A DNA stretch of 64,000 nucleotides, from positions 12,538 through 76,537 of the forward strand of contig JAEORN010000046.1 in assembly GCA_016840825.1 (NCBI GenBank), read 5' to 3'. Positions within the stretch are counted from its first letter, which is position 1, and every line of letters begins with the position of its first letter. The translations under genes and the position numbers were made by a program. Source of the DNA: Candidatus Thorarchaeota archaeon (lineage in GTDB: Archaea; Asgardarchaeota; Thorarchaeia; Thorarchaeales; Thorarchaeaceae). Positions 41,708 to 51,553 of the stretch are shown here, in pieces. The notes beneath the pieces are model-generated. The model was not told where the DNA came from, ran no database searches, and saw only the letters and a program-made list of their open reading frames with translations.

Positions 41708-42265
41708 ATGTTCCATATGATGGATAATGGACTTACTGATGATTTAATCAAGCTCTTGTACATCATTCAGGCATATACAGAATCAGAGGATCAAGAGAAT
41801 CCAACTTGGATTAAGGAACTTCCTCTGATGGCTATAATATACCAAGGGATTGTCAAAGGCATATTCAGTGATTATGACTATGCTCCTTGGAGTGTACCTA
41901 TGCTCGATGGAACAAGGCAATGGCTCAATATCAGCAGAGAAGGTAAGGATGATCTTGAAGATTTATTGAATCTGAAGTATATCGCAATTCTGCGTCTTAG
42001 TACATCTCACTATGGTTTTGTTACTGCTTACAGGCTAACTGATACAGGTAAAGATTTACTGAACAACGTGAAATCATCTCTCAAGGATAAAGTCCAGTCC
42101 CTAATTCACCATGATTGTGGATCACTATTTGATGTGGTTGTCAACAACAACAAGATTCTATTCGTCTGTAAAGGGTGTAATTTTGAGCGCGAGATTAGAA
42201 TCGGAGATATTGAAGATATCCCCTATTCTACGAAAGCATACCTTCCATCAGTTGACTTGGAGTAG
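41708..42265 (+). CDS. Winged-helix/zinc-ribbon-like protein of unknown function
   Basis: 185 aa. Residues 1-120 look like a helical winged-helix domain (LTDDLIKLLYIIQAYTES, YRLTDTGKDLLNNVKSSLKD). The C-terminus has His-His-Asp-Cys and CKGC pairs (HHDCGSLF, FVCKGCNFE), a probable zinc ribbon. ATG 41708 is the first start; Met at 41717 or 41720 has better spacing from GGGAG. It ends 12 bases before the next gene, with which it probably acts. Not recognised. Confidence 0.6.
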   Translation: MFHMMDNGLTDDLIKLLYIIQAYTESEDQENPTWIKELPLMAIIYQGIVKGIFSDYDYAPWSVPMLDGTRQWLNISREGKDDLEDLLNLKYIAILRLSTSHYGFVTAYRLTDTGKDLLNNVKSSLKDKVQSLIHHDCGSLFDVVVNNNKILFVCKGCNFEREIRIGDIEDIPYSTKAYLPSVDLE

Positions 42266-42277
42266 GAGGTTAGACAA

Positions 42278-44011
42278 GTGTCAGAGAAATCTCAGATCCA
42301 AGATGAATTATTGGAGTCAATCAAGTTAGGTGGTGTGAGATTAGTACTTAGCGAGTACATTCCATGTGATCGTAATACCCTTGCAGCTATCAATCAGAAA
42401 TTGATGTCAAAACGAACGATGCATGGGGAATTTGTAACCATGCTTATGGATGCATGGCCTGAAAGAACTACTTTCACATCAGAGAAGCGTTGCAATTCCG
42501 TTCGAATTATACATTCATTGCCTTCCGAGTATATCTCATGTGAAGCATCTATGCAAGATCCTGATGATACAGTAGAGCAAGAAGAAGTGATTGGGATGCA
42601 CATTACTCATGAAGGTCACATGATCTATGGTTGTGAGATTACTAGTATACATGATTCTCCTGCGACTGATTCTCCAAATGCTTCCATCGATCATCTTGCT
42701 AGAATTGTCGCTGATATCATGAATGACTCCTCTCTCCTTATGGACACTCTATTGACTCACTATCAGCGACGCATTCTGGATTGCATTTTCAAAGGTACAC
42801 CAAATAATCGATACAAGTTCATTGGGGTGCTGGCAACAGCGATTACTCCTGACTTCAAGGACGTCAAACAATACGCTGATGGCGAAGAGTATCAGAATGA
42901 ACTTGAACAGCTTATTGATGACATTCAGATTGTTGAAAAACTCCCTGATGGAGAAACTATCGTTTTCCTTGGAGATGGCGGAATAATGATAGTGTCTCCT
43001 CAATGGAAAAGATTCGAATCCATCGTTGCCTTTTATTCACTTCTTAGAAGCTCCGAAATATTTGTGGATGGATTATTCAATAGGATGTCACTCTTGACTG
43101 ATGAGCTAAATCAAGTTCGATTGCTTATTGAGTTAACATCCGAGGGCGATTATACTGTAATAACCCAAGCACAGAACATCTTGACTGAGGCTACAGCAAA
43201 TTATACAATTTTGAGTTCTACTGGAGGCTACTTGGAACGAGGATTCAGGCTAATAAGTGAAAAATGGAGTGGAGTGACAGATGGAATTGACTCTACTCTC
43301 AGAGAGTTGATCAATATTGATAGAGGTCTTAGCTTGCTCCTAGATCGGATAAGCGATATTGATCTAGTCCTAAATAGTATCAAGAGTGAAGTCGAAGGAC
43401 TTCAAACACTCCTATCAACTCAAATCGAACAACAGATGCGTCGGGTCTACAGTGCACTTAGGGACAACACACGCAATACAAGTGAGGTTATAAGAGCCAG
43501 TGAAAGAACCGGCGATGTCCTCGATGTTATCCAATTGGTCCTGTCAGGAACTATTGCTTTTGATATTGTAATAGCATTTACAGGAGAATATACTACGCCA
43601 TTGGCTTCTTTATCGATGGAATATCCGCTAGTTTTCTTCTTGAGTGCTATTCTCCTATGGTTTGTTATTGTTGTAGGTTTGAAGAAGGCTATGGACTACC
43701 TTGGCGGAAGAATTCAGAAGGAACACATGATTCGCCATACTCTGAACATCAGATGCAATCCCAAGAAAGTGAAAGCATACTTGGACTCAAAGACCATTAT
43801 CTCAGTAGATGAGGAGGTCCAAGACGAACGGGAGATGGTACGAACTCATTTTCTCTTTACTGATCGAGATATTGATGAGCCAGCTACAGCCACACTGAGC
43901 TATGATAGAAAGAATGGCGTTGTTGAGGACTTGGTAGTAGAGGGTAAAGGTGCAAACGCAGTAAAAGCGAAAGAACGGATTCTACGAGAATTGGAAGACT
44001 ATATTTCCTAG
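42278..44011 (+). CDS. Membrane protein of unknown function (two TM, large soluble domains)
   Basis: 577 aa. The first 420 residues are soluble, with a mixed domain (YKFIGVLATAITPDF, GETIVFLGDGGIMIVSPQW) and then long helices (SDIDLVLNSIKSEVEGLQTL). Two membrane helices follow (VLDVIQLVLSGTIAFDIVIA and YPLVFFLSAILLWFVIVVGL, residues about 415-470). The final 105 residues form a cytosolic alpha/beta domain. GTG 42278 has GGAGG nine bases upstream. Not recognised; coupled to the zinc-ribbon gene before it. Confidence 0.65.
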   Translation: MSEKSQIQDELLESIKLGGVRLVLSEYIPCDRNTLAAINQKLMSKRTMHGEFVTMLMDAWPERTTFTSEKRCNSVRIIHSLPSEYISCEASMQDPDDTVEQEEVIGMHITHEGHMIYGCEITSIHDSPATDSPNASIDHLARIVADIMNDSSLLMDTLLTHYQRRILDCIFKGTPNNRYKFIGVLATAITPDFKDVKQYADGEEYQNELEQLIDDIQIVEKLPDGETIVFLGDGGIMIVSPQWKRFESIVAFYSLLRSSEIFVDGLFNRMSLLTDELNQVRLLIELTSEGDYTVITQAQNILTEATANYTILSSTGGYLERGFRLISEKWSGVTDGIDSTLRELINIDRGLSLLLDRISDIDLVLNSIKSEVEGLQTLLSTQIEQQMRRVYSALRDNTRNTSEVIRASERTGDVLDVIQLVLSGTIAFDIVIAFTGEYTTPLASLSMEYPLVFFLSAILLWFVIVVGLKKAMDYLGGRIQKEHMIRHTLNIRCNPKKVKAYLDSKTIISVDEEVQDEREMVRTHFLFTDRDIDEPATATLSYDRKNGVVEDLVVEGKGANAVKAKERILRELEDYIS

Positions 44012-44015
44012 TCAA

Positions 44016-45077
44016 CTAATTAGTATCTGGGAGTATTGTGACTTCCTCAGGATTAATAGAGATGTAGACATTTGAACCTACTTCTATTGCATCCAATGAT
44101 GAATTGCTTGAAACAAATGTGTACAGAATATGGTTCCCTATTTTCAGTTGAATCCGATATCTACCGGGCTGAACTGATATGGAGAGAACTTCAGCAGAGA
44201 GGAAATTATTTTCATTCTTTGAGAGAGTGATATCTTCAGGCTTGATTGAAATTGAAATATGTTCTCCAATTTCCTGATTCCCTTTCAGCCAGAGTCTTTG
44301 ACCATTGATTTCTACTTCTACCATATCAGAATTTTGTTGAGTCACTACTCCTTCAATGATACTTCCGCGACCAATAAATGATGCAACGAACTTGTTGCTG
44401 GGTCTATCATATAGCTCTGATGGAGTGCCAATCTGGCTAACCCTTCCATTTTCTAGAATCGCAATTCGGTCTGCTATCGCAAAAGATTCCTCCTGATTGT
44501 GAGTTACGTAGATAGTAGAAATCTTGAGTTCTTGTTGAATCCTTCTTATCTCATTTTGGAGATTGTCTCGCAAGTTAGGATCCAAGGCTGATAGTGGCTC
44601 ATCAAGAAGCAACAACTCAGGATTTGGTGCTAGTGCTCGAGCTAATGCAACACGTTGCCCTTCTCCACCACTGATGGCATTGATCTTTCGATGCAATAGA
44701 TTCTTTATGCCCAACATTTCTGCAAGATCTTCCACACGTGCGATTATCGTTTCTTGATTCCAATTTCTTACATCAAGTCCAAAAGCTATGTTCTGAAAGA
44801 CATCCATATTTGGAAACAAAGCTACTGATTGGACAACCATGCCAATTTTCCTTTCATTTGGTGGATCTGATGATACATCCTTCCCATCAAACAGAATTGA
44901 GCCCTTATCTGGATTGATAAATCCTGCAACCATTCTTAGCGTTGTTGTCTTTCCTGAACCACTGGGTCCTAGAAGTGCAAGCATCTCACCATCACGAACA
45001 TTGAACTCAATCGGACCAATTGATGTTCCATCTGGAAACCTTTTCCAAAGGTCACGAATTCGAACCTCAACCATCAT
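44016..45077 (-). CDS. thiQ: Thiamine ABC transporter ATPase
   Basis: 353 aa ATP-binding subunit. Walker A GPSGSGKTT, Q-loop, signature ISGGEGQRVALARAL, Walker B LLLLDEPLSALD and the switch His in YVTHNQEESF are intact. The last 110 residues are a TOBE domain (FIGRGSIIEGVVTQQ). The ATG overlaps the permease stop (ATGA), confirming one operon. By sequence alone FbpC/PotA would fit too; the thiamine assignment rests on the binding protein and the adjacent ThiR-like regulator. Confidence 0.82.
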   Translation of the reverse strand: MMVEVRIRDLWKRFPDGTSIGPIEFNVRDGEMLALLGPSGSGKTTTLRMVAGFINPDKGSILFDGKDVSSDPPNERKIGMVVQSVALFPNMDVFQNIAFGLDVRNWNQETIIARVEDLAEMLGIKNLLHRKINAISGGEGQRVALARALAPNPELLLLDEPLSALDPNLRDNLQNEIRRIQQELKISTIYVTHNQEESFAIADRIAILENGRVSQIGTPSELYDRPSNKFVASFIGRGSIIEGVVTQQNSDMVEVEINGQRLWLKGNQEIGEHISISIKPEDITLSKNENNFLSAEVLSISVQPGRYRIQLKIGNHILYTFVSSNSSLDAIEVGSNVYISINPEEVTILPDTN

Positions 45078-46720
45078 AGGGCACCTCTATAGCTACTTTC
45101 AGAGAGTCTTTCCATTATTAGAAATGCGATAACACATATCAAAACTAAGAGGAAGGATGCAGCTCCGGCTTCAACAAATTTCTTGATTGCCAGATTTCTA
45201 TAGATTAGGATTGTCAGGGTTATGTTCTCAGCACTAGCAAGAAATATCGTGGCTGACATTTCGCCAATAGACATTGCAAATGAGAAGACTGCTGCGACAA
45301 GTATCTCTGGCGCTAAAAGAGGTAGTTCAACAAAGAACAGCTTTTGCAGGGTCCTTGCACCTAATGACTCCGCTTGCTCGATAATTGCTGGGCTTATTTT
45401 CGATTTAGCAATCTCGATTGCTCTTGTACTAAATGGAACTCCGATGAGTGTCTGTGCGACTACAATTAGGGGCCATGCATTCGATGACATTCCAAGAGGT
45501 ACTGCAATCGCTATCATCAAACCATAAGCAATTGTTATTGCTGAGATGCCCAGAGGAAGAAGTGTAATCATGGATGACAATTCCGGTAGTATCTTTGTAT
45601 TGGAATTCCTCGAGTACGCTATCAATATACCCAATATCACTGAAAAAAGAGTCGCCATACCTGCATAAAAGAGAGAATTGATCACTGGTATGAGTGCTCC
45701 ATCGGTCCCCGCATTCAATAGGTTTGAGAATCCTCTCAAAGTGTATTCATTTACATTGGGATCAAAAATGGCAGATCTGAGAATAGCAAACATCGGACCT
45801 GTCACAAGTATCATCAATAAGATTGCATAGATTGCAATGAAGGATCTATATCGTACTGAAAGGTCTCCAAAACGGATAGTTTTAACATATGCAGTGCGAC
45901 CAGCTGAGTTCTCATCAACCTCGTCTGAACGAATGTAGATGTAAGCAAGACAAGTTGTAATGAGGAGTTGAATGAGTGCTAGTGATGCCGCTTCACCGTA
46001 ATCAAAGAACCTGAAAGCATTCCATATCTGGACTTCTATTGTTAAGAAACTCCCTTCTCCCAAGGCTAATACTATAGGAAACGACATGAAACAGAATAGG
46101 AAAGTTAGGATTGAAGCGGCTACAACTGAGGAGCGGATATGGGGGAAGATTACTCTCCTGAACTTGTATATTGCTGTTGCACCGAGTATCTCAGCTGCTT
46201 CTTCGATATCCGGATCCAATCTTTCAAGCGAAGCTGAAACCATCAAAAGGAAAAGGGGAACATTGTAGAATGCATGTGCCAAGACGATTCCAGTGTATCC
46301 CGTTGCAAGGTCAACTACTGAAACTGGAGATCCAGTCAGCGTCCTCACAAATGAATCCAGTATCCCTCCTGACCCAAATACCTGTAGAAAACCAACAACT
46401 ACGACGATTGGAGGTAAGATAAAGGGGATAGTCAGAATGACTCTAATTGCATTTTTCCCTCGAAAACGAAGTCTAGTGATAATCAGAGCTCCTGGTATAC
46501 CTATCACTAATGCTAGAAGTGTGCTGATTAGTGCCTGTGTAATTGTAAATGAGAACACTCGTTGGGTTACCTGCGAACCTACCACTTCAAGGAAAGTTGA
46601 TCCTGGCCCAAATAGAAGTCCTTGGAGAAGTACGAGACCAACAGGAAATACAAGGAATAGAATAAGCAAGACAAATGGTACAGAAAGAATGACATACTTT
46701 AGGAATCTCTCTCTGAACAC
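45074..46720 (-). CDS. thiP: Thiamine ABC transporter permease
   Basis: 548 aa two-domain permease with about 12 membrane helices, each half carrying a binding-protein-dependent transport loop (EAAEILGATAIYKFRRVIFP and EQAESLGARTLQKLFFVELP). The fused double form is typical of ThiP and FbpB. It starts at GTG 46720, ten bases after GAGG, and lies 14 bases from the binding-protein gene. It moves thiamine, or its phosphate, across the cytoplasmic membrane. Confidence 0.82.
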   Translation of the reverse strand: MFRERFLKYVILSVPFVLLILFLVFPVGLVLLQGLLFGPGSTFLEVVGSQVTQRVFSFTITQALISTLLALVIGIPGALIITRLRFRGKNAIRVILTIPFILPPIVVVVGFLQVFGSGGILDSFVRTLTGSPVSVVDLATGYTGIVLAHAFYNVPLFLLMVSASLERLDPDIEEAAEILGATAIYKFRRVIFPHIRSSVVAASILTFLFCFMSFPIVLALGEGSFLTIEVQIWNAFRFFDYGEAASLALIQLLITTCLAYIYIRSDEVDENSAGRTAYVKTIRFGDLSVRYRSFIAIYAILLMILVTGPMFAILRSAIFDPNVNEYTLRGFSNLLNAGTDGALIPVINSLFYAGMATLFSVILGILIAYSRNSNTKILPELSSMITLLPLGISAITIAYGLMIAIAVPLGMSSNAWPLIVVAQTLIGVPFSTRAIEIAKSKISPAIIEQAESLGARTLQKLFFVELPLLAPEILVAAVFSFAMSIGEMSATIFLASAENITLTILIYRNLAIKKFVEAGAASFLLVLICVIAFLIMERLSESSYRGAL

Positions 46721-46734
46721 AATTGATGCCTCAT

Positions 46735-47892
46735 CTATCCAATAATTATATCATCGAACTCGTCAAGCCATGTATTCAAGCTGGTAGCAATCTCAGTGCT
46801 TGAAAGAAGGTTATTCAGAAGTGAAACATCGTTTGGATGGAGTGCATAGTCGAAAACGGGATCAAGCTCCACATGTAGGTTTGCAGGAAACATCCATTGA
46901 TTCAATGCAATATACTCTTGGACTTCTGATGATAGACAATAATCGATGAATTCCTTTGCCAATTCCTGATTCGGACCATTCTTCACAAGACCAATGCCTT
47001 CTACTTGCATCCATGCATAGTCCAATCCATTGTAATGTATTGGGGCAACTGCGGTATCGGGATAACTGCCTGTATCCCATGCATCGTATGCTGGATCAGT
47101 TCCATAACTTACTAGGAGTTTACGATTTTCATCCGCATACCATTTGCTCCAAGCTTCACTCCAACCTTCCTGGATATCGATTTCGTCTTTAACTGCTTGC
47201 CACCAATCTGTCCAATCCTCCTCCATTAGTTTCTCATATACAGCAATCTGGCTTAGAAGAAAGGAGAGTCCTGGACTACTGAAATGAGGGTTCTCTGTTA
47301 CTAACATCGATGATAAGGCTATCAGTTCAACGAGTGTTAGATTCTCCATTTCAGGATTTGATGTTACATTCAATTCTGATGTTTTATGGATAAGAGTGAC
47401 TAGGCCAAAATCAAATGGCGAAACATAGTGATCTTCATCTAGTGCATCAATAATCTCGTTGTCTATAAGGTCTAGATTACTTGGCATATATTGCTCTAGC
47501 ACACCTTTTGTGAGACTCTGAAGAATTAGGATATTGTCAATCCCAATAACGACATCTGCGACCGGATTGGATGCCTCTGCAACAAGTCTTGATACGATTC
47601 CATTCGCATCCGTGTTCAACCTACGAATGTCTACTTCAACCCCATATTGCTCCTCAAAAGATGAGAATACAATATCGTCAATAGTGTCGCTATCATCTCC
47701 CCATTTCATGAAACTGTCATAGGTATACACTGTAAGAGTGGTTGTGGGTGGCTGCCAATTCAGGATACCATATGCTGCAATAACAATAATGACAACTACT
47801 GCGGTCGCTCCAATGATCACCTTCGGGTCTCGTCGAATTGGGTATTTTGACTCTTTCACCGGAACTGCATCCTTTATATTGGTGTTATACAA
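46735..47892 (-). CDS. thiB: Thiamine-binding extracellular protein
   Basis: 385 aa. An N-terminal basic segment and one hydrophobic helix (VIIGATAVVVIIVIAAYGIL) anchor it outside the membrane. The binding domain reads LTVYTYDSFMKWGDD, FEEQYGVEVDIRRLNTD, VADVVIGIDNIL, and SYGTDPAYDAW, typical of ThiB/TbpA. The start is TTG 47892, about 22 bases after the shared TATA element, with no clear ribosome site. GTG 47859 is a less likely alternative. First gene of the thiBPQ operon. Confidence 0.82.
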   Translation of the reverse strand: MYNTNIKDAVPVKESKYPIRRDPKVIIGATAVVVIIVIAAYGILNWQPPTTTLTVYTYDSFMKWGDDSDTIDDIVFSSFEEQYGVEVDIRRLNTDANGIVSRLVAEASNPVADVVIGIDNILILQSLTKGVLEQYMPSNLDLIDNEIIDALDEDHYVSPFDFGLVTLIHKTSELNVTSNPEMENLTLVELIALSSMLVTENPHFSSPGLSFLLSQIAVYEKLMEEDWTDWWQAVKDEIDIQEGWSEAWSKWYADENRKLLVSYGTDPAYDAWDTGSYPDTAVAPIHYNGLDYAWMQVEGIGLVKNGPNQELAKEFIDYCLSSEVQEYIALNQWMFPANLHVELDPVFDYALHPNDVSLLNNLLSSTEIATSLNTWLDEFDDIIIG

Positions 47893-47909
47893 CTAAGTTA
47901 TAAGAAAAG

Positions 47910-47925
47910 AGCTTCATAAATAGCT
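47910..47925. promoter_or_regulatory. Shared TATA element flanked by AGCT repeats (thiB/thiR divergent promoter)
   Basis: CATAAATAG (47915-47923) reads as a TATA-like box in both directions and stands about 22 bases from both starts (ATG 47944 and TTG 47892). It is bracketed by AGCT (47910-47913 and 47922-47925), a possible ThiR operator. The 51-base spacer is too short for a TPP riboswitch. Confidence 0.45.
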
Positions 47926-47943
47926 TTCCTTGGAGGTTCTAGA

Positions 47944-48867
47944 ATGCGTCCACCTTGTGAGATTGTACAACGTGATTTCCTTCCAGATCTTAGATCTTCT
48001 CTATCTAGAATCCTTGATGAACAGGGACTATCTCAAAGTGAGATAGCTGATAAAATCGGATTGACGCAAGCTGCAGTGAGCAAATATCTGAAACAAAAGG
48101 GCAATGGTCATAAAATTGATCCTCAGGTTCATACTCTAGCTACTCGCATAGCGTCTTATCTTTTAACGAACACAAAGTCACAATCTGCAATTCTCAAGGA
48201 AGTATGCGGCACATGTATGTCCTTGAGGATTGGCTCAGATATTTGTGCAATTCATAGGAAATCTAATCCCGCACTTGCCAAAGAAGAATGTGATATCTGC
48301 GCTGAATTATTGGGTGGTTCAGATAGAAAACTGACATTACGTTCAAAGGTTCTTCAGGAAATGAAAGAAGCTTTAGATCAAATCCAGATTTCGACCGTAT
48401 TCTATCGTTTGGTTCCAGAAGTTCGTGCAAATCTTGTGTCTTGCTCAAGAGATGCTAGTGATTTATCAGATGTAGCTGGAGTTCCTGGTAGGATTACACT
48501 AATTGACGGTAAAGCCAGGATCTTCCTATCTCCTCAATTTGGAGCATCTAATCATACTGCATCCCTTCTTCTGAGCATCAAGAAGAAATGGTCTCAATAC
48601 AGATCATGTCTCTGTCTAAGTGGTAGAAACGAAGTGATACAGGCTGCGTTGGAAGAAAAAGTCAATATGATTCACCTGAAGGAATCGGAGAACGAAGCAA
48701 ATGAGATAGCTAAGGTTGCAATCCAACTTCAGAAAACACGCCCAAGGGAATTCCTTGGGATCAATGTTCCTGGGGGAATTGGCGTTGAATCAATATTGTA
48801 TATTTTCGGGAAATCCGCAATAGACTTAGCGACTCTGTCAGAAAGAATTGCATTGCATATCAAGTGA
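47944..48867 (+). CDS. thiR: ThiR-type regulator (HTH plus ThiN domain)
   Basis: 307 aa. A Cro/C1-type helix-turn-helix (LSQSEIADKIGLTQAAVSKY) at residues 32-51 is followed by a Cys-rich segment (CGTCMSLRIGSDICAIH, then CDICAELL) and a ThiN domain (RDASDLSDVAGVPGRITLID, PQFGASNHTASLLLSIKKKW). ThiR proteins sense thiamine phosphate through ThiN and repress thiamine genes in archaea. Start ATG 47944 has GGAGG seven bases upstream. The divergent thiBPQ operon is the obvious target. Confidence 0.85.
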   Translation: MRPPCEIVQRDFLPDLRSSLSRILDEQGLSQSEIADKIGLTQAAVSKYLKQKGNGHKIDPQVHTLATRIASYLLTNTKSQSAILKEVCGTCMSLRIGSDICAIHRKSNPALAKEECDICAELLGGSDRKLTLRSKVLQEMKEALDQIQISTVFYRLVPEVRANLVSCSRDASDLSDVAGVPGRITLIDGKARIFLSPQFGASNHTASLLLSIKKKWSQYRSCLCLSGRNEVIQAALEEKVNMIHLKESENEANEIAKVAIQLQKTRPREFLGINVPGGIGVESILYIFGKSAIDLATLSERIALHIK

Positions 48868-48941
48868 CCACTGTGTGTTACATCGTTTTATTTTCACATG
48901 GGAAGTTCATTAATCATTAATCAAAATGGAATGGATCACAG

Positions 48942-49805
48942 ATGGTCACTATCAGAAAGGGGAAGATGCAGGACTGCAAGAATCTTCTAACTGTATACGA
49001 AACTACAAGATGGTATTATCGAACCAAGGATGGTGGCTATAAAACAGTAGAAGAAGTTAAAGACGAACATAAGGGGACTGGTTTTAAAAACTGGGGCTGG
49101 CTTGTGGCCGAGGAAGATAATTCAGTAATTGGTGAAATTGTATTTCGGATTGAAAAGAATCCTATCATTGGTCGAATTGGTATCATTCGAAATCTAGATG
49201 TTGATGTTAGGTATCAGAAGAAGACTATTGGAACCCAACTAGTAAGAGCCGCAGAATCCATACTCAAGCAAAAGAAAGCATCTCGGATTGTTTCACTAAC
49301 TCCACCAGAAGCATACAACTTCTGGATGAAAGTAGACTATTTTGCGAGAGGCTCTCTGATTAACATCAGTACAACACCATCGAAACTCAAGACAAAGAAT
49401 GTTAAGGGAATAAAGGCTCAATCAGTAAAGGACACATCAAATTTACCCAAGTCAATGAACTTCTCAAATATCGCTATACCCGGTCAAATGTGTGATTTAG
49501 CAGGATTGATTATAGACGAGAAAAAGAAAGGACGTATGTTTGAGTTTACAAATGGACACAAGCTCATAGGTATCGGAGCCATTGTAAAAACTGATAATGA
49601 TACAGCTTTCTTCGCGATAGATGCTTTGACTCAAAATGATGAACACATAGAGGGCTTCATCTCAAAGGTATTATCAGCTTCTAGTATCCTAAAGGCTAAG
49701 AAAATAAAGGGTGTGATCCCCAAGGACCGATATGAGCGCTTCAAAAAAGTCGCTCGTTGGTCCGTTGAGGATACTCGAGATATTCCGGTCACACGGATAA
49801 TCTAG
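48942..49805 (+). CDS. GNAT-family acetyltransferase
   Basis: 287 aa. Residues 1-145 are a GNAT domain, with WGWLVAEEDNSVIGEIVFRI and the acetyl-CoA segment NLDVDVRYQKKTIGTQLVRA. The remaining 140 residues form a second alpha/beta domain (GRMFEFTNGHKLIGIGAIV), possibly a degenerate second GNAT half. The acceptor is unknown. It is convergent with the surface-protein gene, with only a one-base gap. Confidence 0.75.
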   Translation: MVTIRKGKMQDCKNLLTVYETTRWYYRTKDGGYKTVEEVKDEHKGTGFKNWGWLVAEEDNSVIGEIVFRIEKNPIIGRIGIIRNLDVDVRYQKKTIGTQLVRAAESILKQKKASRIVSLTPPEAYNFWMKVDYFARGSLINISTTPSKLKTKNVKGIKAQSVKDTSNLPKSMNFSNIAIPGQMCDLAGLIIDEKKKGRMFEFTNGHKLIGIGAIVKTDNDTAFFAIDALTQNDEHIEGFISKVLSASSILKAKKIKGVIPKDRYERFKKVARWSVEDTRDIPVTRII

Positions 49806-49806
49806 G

Positions 49807-51393
49807 TTACTCTTCTTTCAGAAGTGGGAAGACGTAATTGAGAATCACCAAGATGCTACCAAGAATCCAGATACTTCCGAGATTGAAATGCCAGACAGCG
49901 TATGTCAGGTTGGTAACGCCCATGAGGAGGAATCCCGCTGCGACGATTGCGAGATATACAAGATCAAGGATTAGTATTGGTCTCAATGGTTCTCCACTCT
50001 TCTTGCGCACAAATGGGATAGCAATTGCCAGACTCAGAAGCACTACCAAGCTGATGACTTCTTCAATCCGTATGCTTGCAAAACCGAGGGTATCTTCTAC
50101 CTCAGCAGTTTCTCCTTCTTCAGTTTCTACTACAACTTTCAATGTGTGCTCCCATTTGGTATATAGACTGGTGTCAATATAGAAGGTGAAGTCACCGGGA
50201 ACAACATCAGTATAGTTAGCAATTTCCGCATCGTCTACATAGACTTTGACAATTACTGTATCCCATGTGCTCTCAATATTGACAACAATTGCAGCATAGC
50301 CTATGATGACATCTTGAGTTGGAGATACGAACTCAATCTCTGGAACTCCATGGTTGTCAATATCGAAGATCCAAAGTCGCTTCCAAGTATGCCCGTATTC
50401 GTCTTCTGCAATGAAAGTAAAGTTGTGTTCTCCTTCACTGTATTTTGTCGTATCAATGGAGAATGTTACGGTATCGTTTGTAAGGATGTATTCATTGCTT
50501 GAATCTAGTTCACCATCCACAAAGGCTGAAATTGTTACGTTTTCGTATGGTGTTAGAATTGTGATGTCAAAATCATAGACGCCTAGAATTCTAGCATATT
50601 CTGAAATGTCGTTGATATAGAATCTCACATAATCCAAGAATATCAGAGTTACAGATGTTGAATCTTGTAATCCTTCTTCAGTATACACAACGATATCAAT
50701 TTCATGATGTCCATTCTCATATCTTGTTCCATTGATTGTGAAATTCGCTGCCCCGATAGGTACTACTGTGGCATTGAACTCCGAGGTAATCCTTCCGTCG
50801 ATGCTGATGTTTAGGAAGACTTCTGGATAATCGGAAGTGATATTCAGCTCAAGATCATCAAGACCAGTAAAGGTTGCATCCGCCGCTGGTGAAAGGAGTT
50901 CAACGATTGGTGCGCCATGATTATCCACAGTAAACACCAAATGATAGGACTCCTTTTCGTTCACTCCAGTACTATTCTCTTCGAGAAGTACTGTGAAATT
51001 GAGTAGCCCTTCAGGAAGGATTGTACTATCTACTGTCATATTCAGTGTTCCTGGACTGATTTCAGTATGATTATAATCAGAGTAGTAAATCTCAGAATCT
51101 ACGTAGAGCGAAATATTGACTGGACCATTTACTGATGTGATATCGAAGAATAAGAAAACTGTCCCCACCAGTGTTGTTTGATTTCCGCCTTCTCCGGCTA
51201 ATGTTCCCTCTGAAGTGGTCACATTGATTAGTCCAATGGTAATGTCGTCTGAATCAAATCCTGCAGCGTTATTCTGAAATACAGGTGCTTCAGTCGTTCC
51301 TAGTTCAGATGTTTGTGATATGGGTTGTATGTAAAAGCTGCCAGCGAGCATCAGAGTTACTAACAGCAGTGTTACTAGATTCATTTTCTTCAT
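49807..51393 (-). CDS. Exported membrane-anchored protein with Ig-like repeats
   Basis: 528 aa surface protein. A signal peptide follows ATG 51393 (MKKMNLVTLLLVTLMLAGSF). Then come four or five beta-sandwich repeats of about 95 residues, each beginning with a DNHGxPxIE-like motif (VDNHGAPIVELLSP, IDNHGVPEIEFVSP) and rich in N-x-S/T sites. Three membrane helices close the protein (EEVISLVVLLSLAIAIPFV, LILDLVYLAIVAAGFLLMGV, SIWILGSILVILNYVFPLL). The frame extends to 51492, without a leader-like sequence. Likely an S-layer-associated or adhesion protein. Confidence 0.7.
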   Translation of the reverse strand: MKKMNLVTLLLVTLMLAGSFYIQPISQTSELGTTEAPVFQNNAAGFDSDDITIGLINVTTSEGTLAGEGGNQTTLVGTVFLFFDITSVNGPVNISLYVDSEIYYSDYNHTEISPGTLNMTVDSTILPEGLLNFTVLLEENSTGVNEKESYHLVFTVDNHGAPIVELLSPAADATFTGLDDLELNITSDYPEVFLNISIDGRITSEFNATVVPIGAANFTINGTRYENGHHEIDIVVYTEEGLQDSTSVTLIFLDYVRFYINDISEYARILGVYDFDITILTPYENVTISAFVDGELDSSNEYILTNDTVTFSIDTTKYSEGEHNFTFIAEDEYGHTWKRLWIFDIDNHGVPEIEFVSPTQDVIIGYAAIVVNIESTWDTVIVKVYVDDAEIANYTDVVPGDFTFYIDTSLYTKWEHTLKVVVETEEGETAEVEDTLGFASIRIEEVISLVVLLSLAIAIPFVRKKSGEPLRPILILDLVYLAIVAAGFLLMGVTNLTYAVWHFNLGSIWILGSILVILNYVFPLLKEE

Positions 51394-51553
51394 TCTGAAG
51401 CCTTCCTTTAACCCAATATGATATAATACGGGCGGATGAGCACAAGAAAATAGACCACTTTTAAGGCTAGCGCCAGTTTGAAAGGTGTACAACAGGAGAT
51501 ATATTAGTCGATTATGTTATGGTAAAATCTCAAACTACTGGGATGTGACCTTA

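Noticed and set aside
47893..47943. Possible TPP riboswitch before thiB
   Set aside because: The spacer is only 51 bases and has no THI-box sequence; a ThiR protein is encoded next door.
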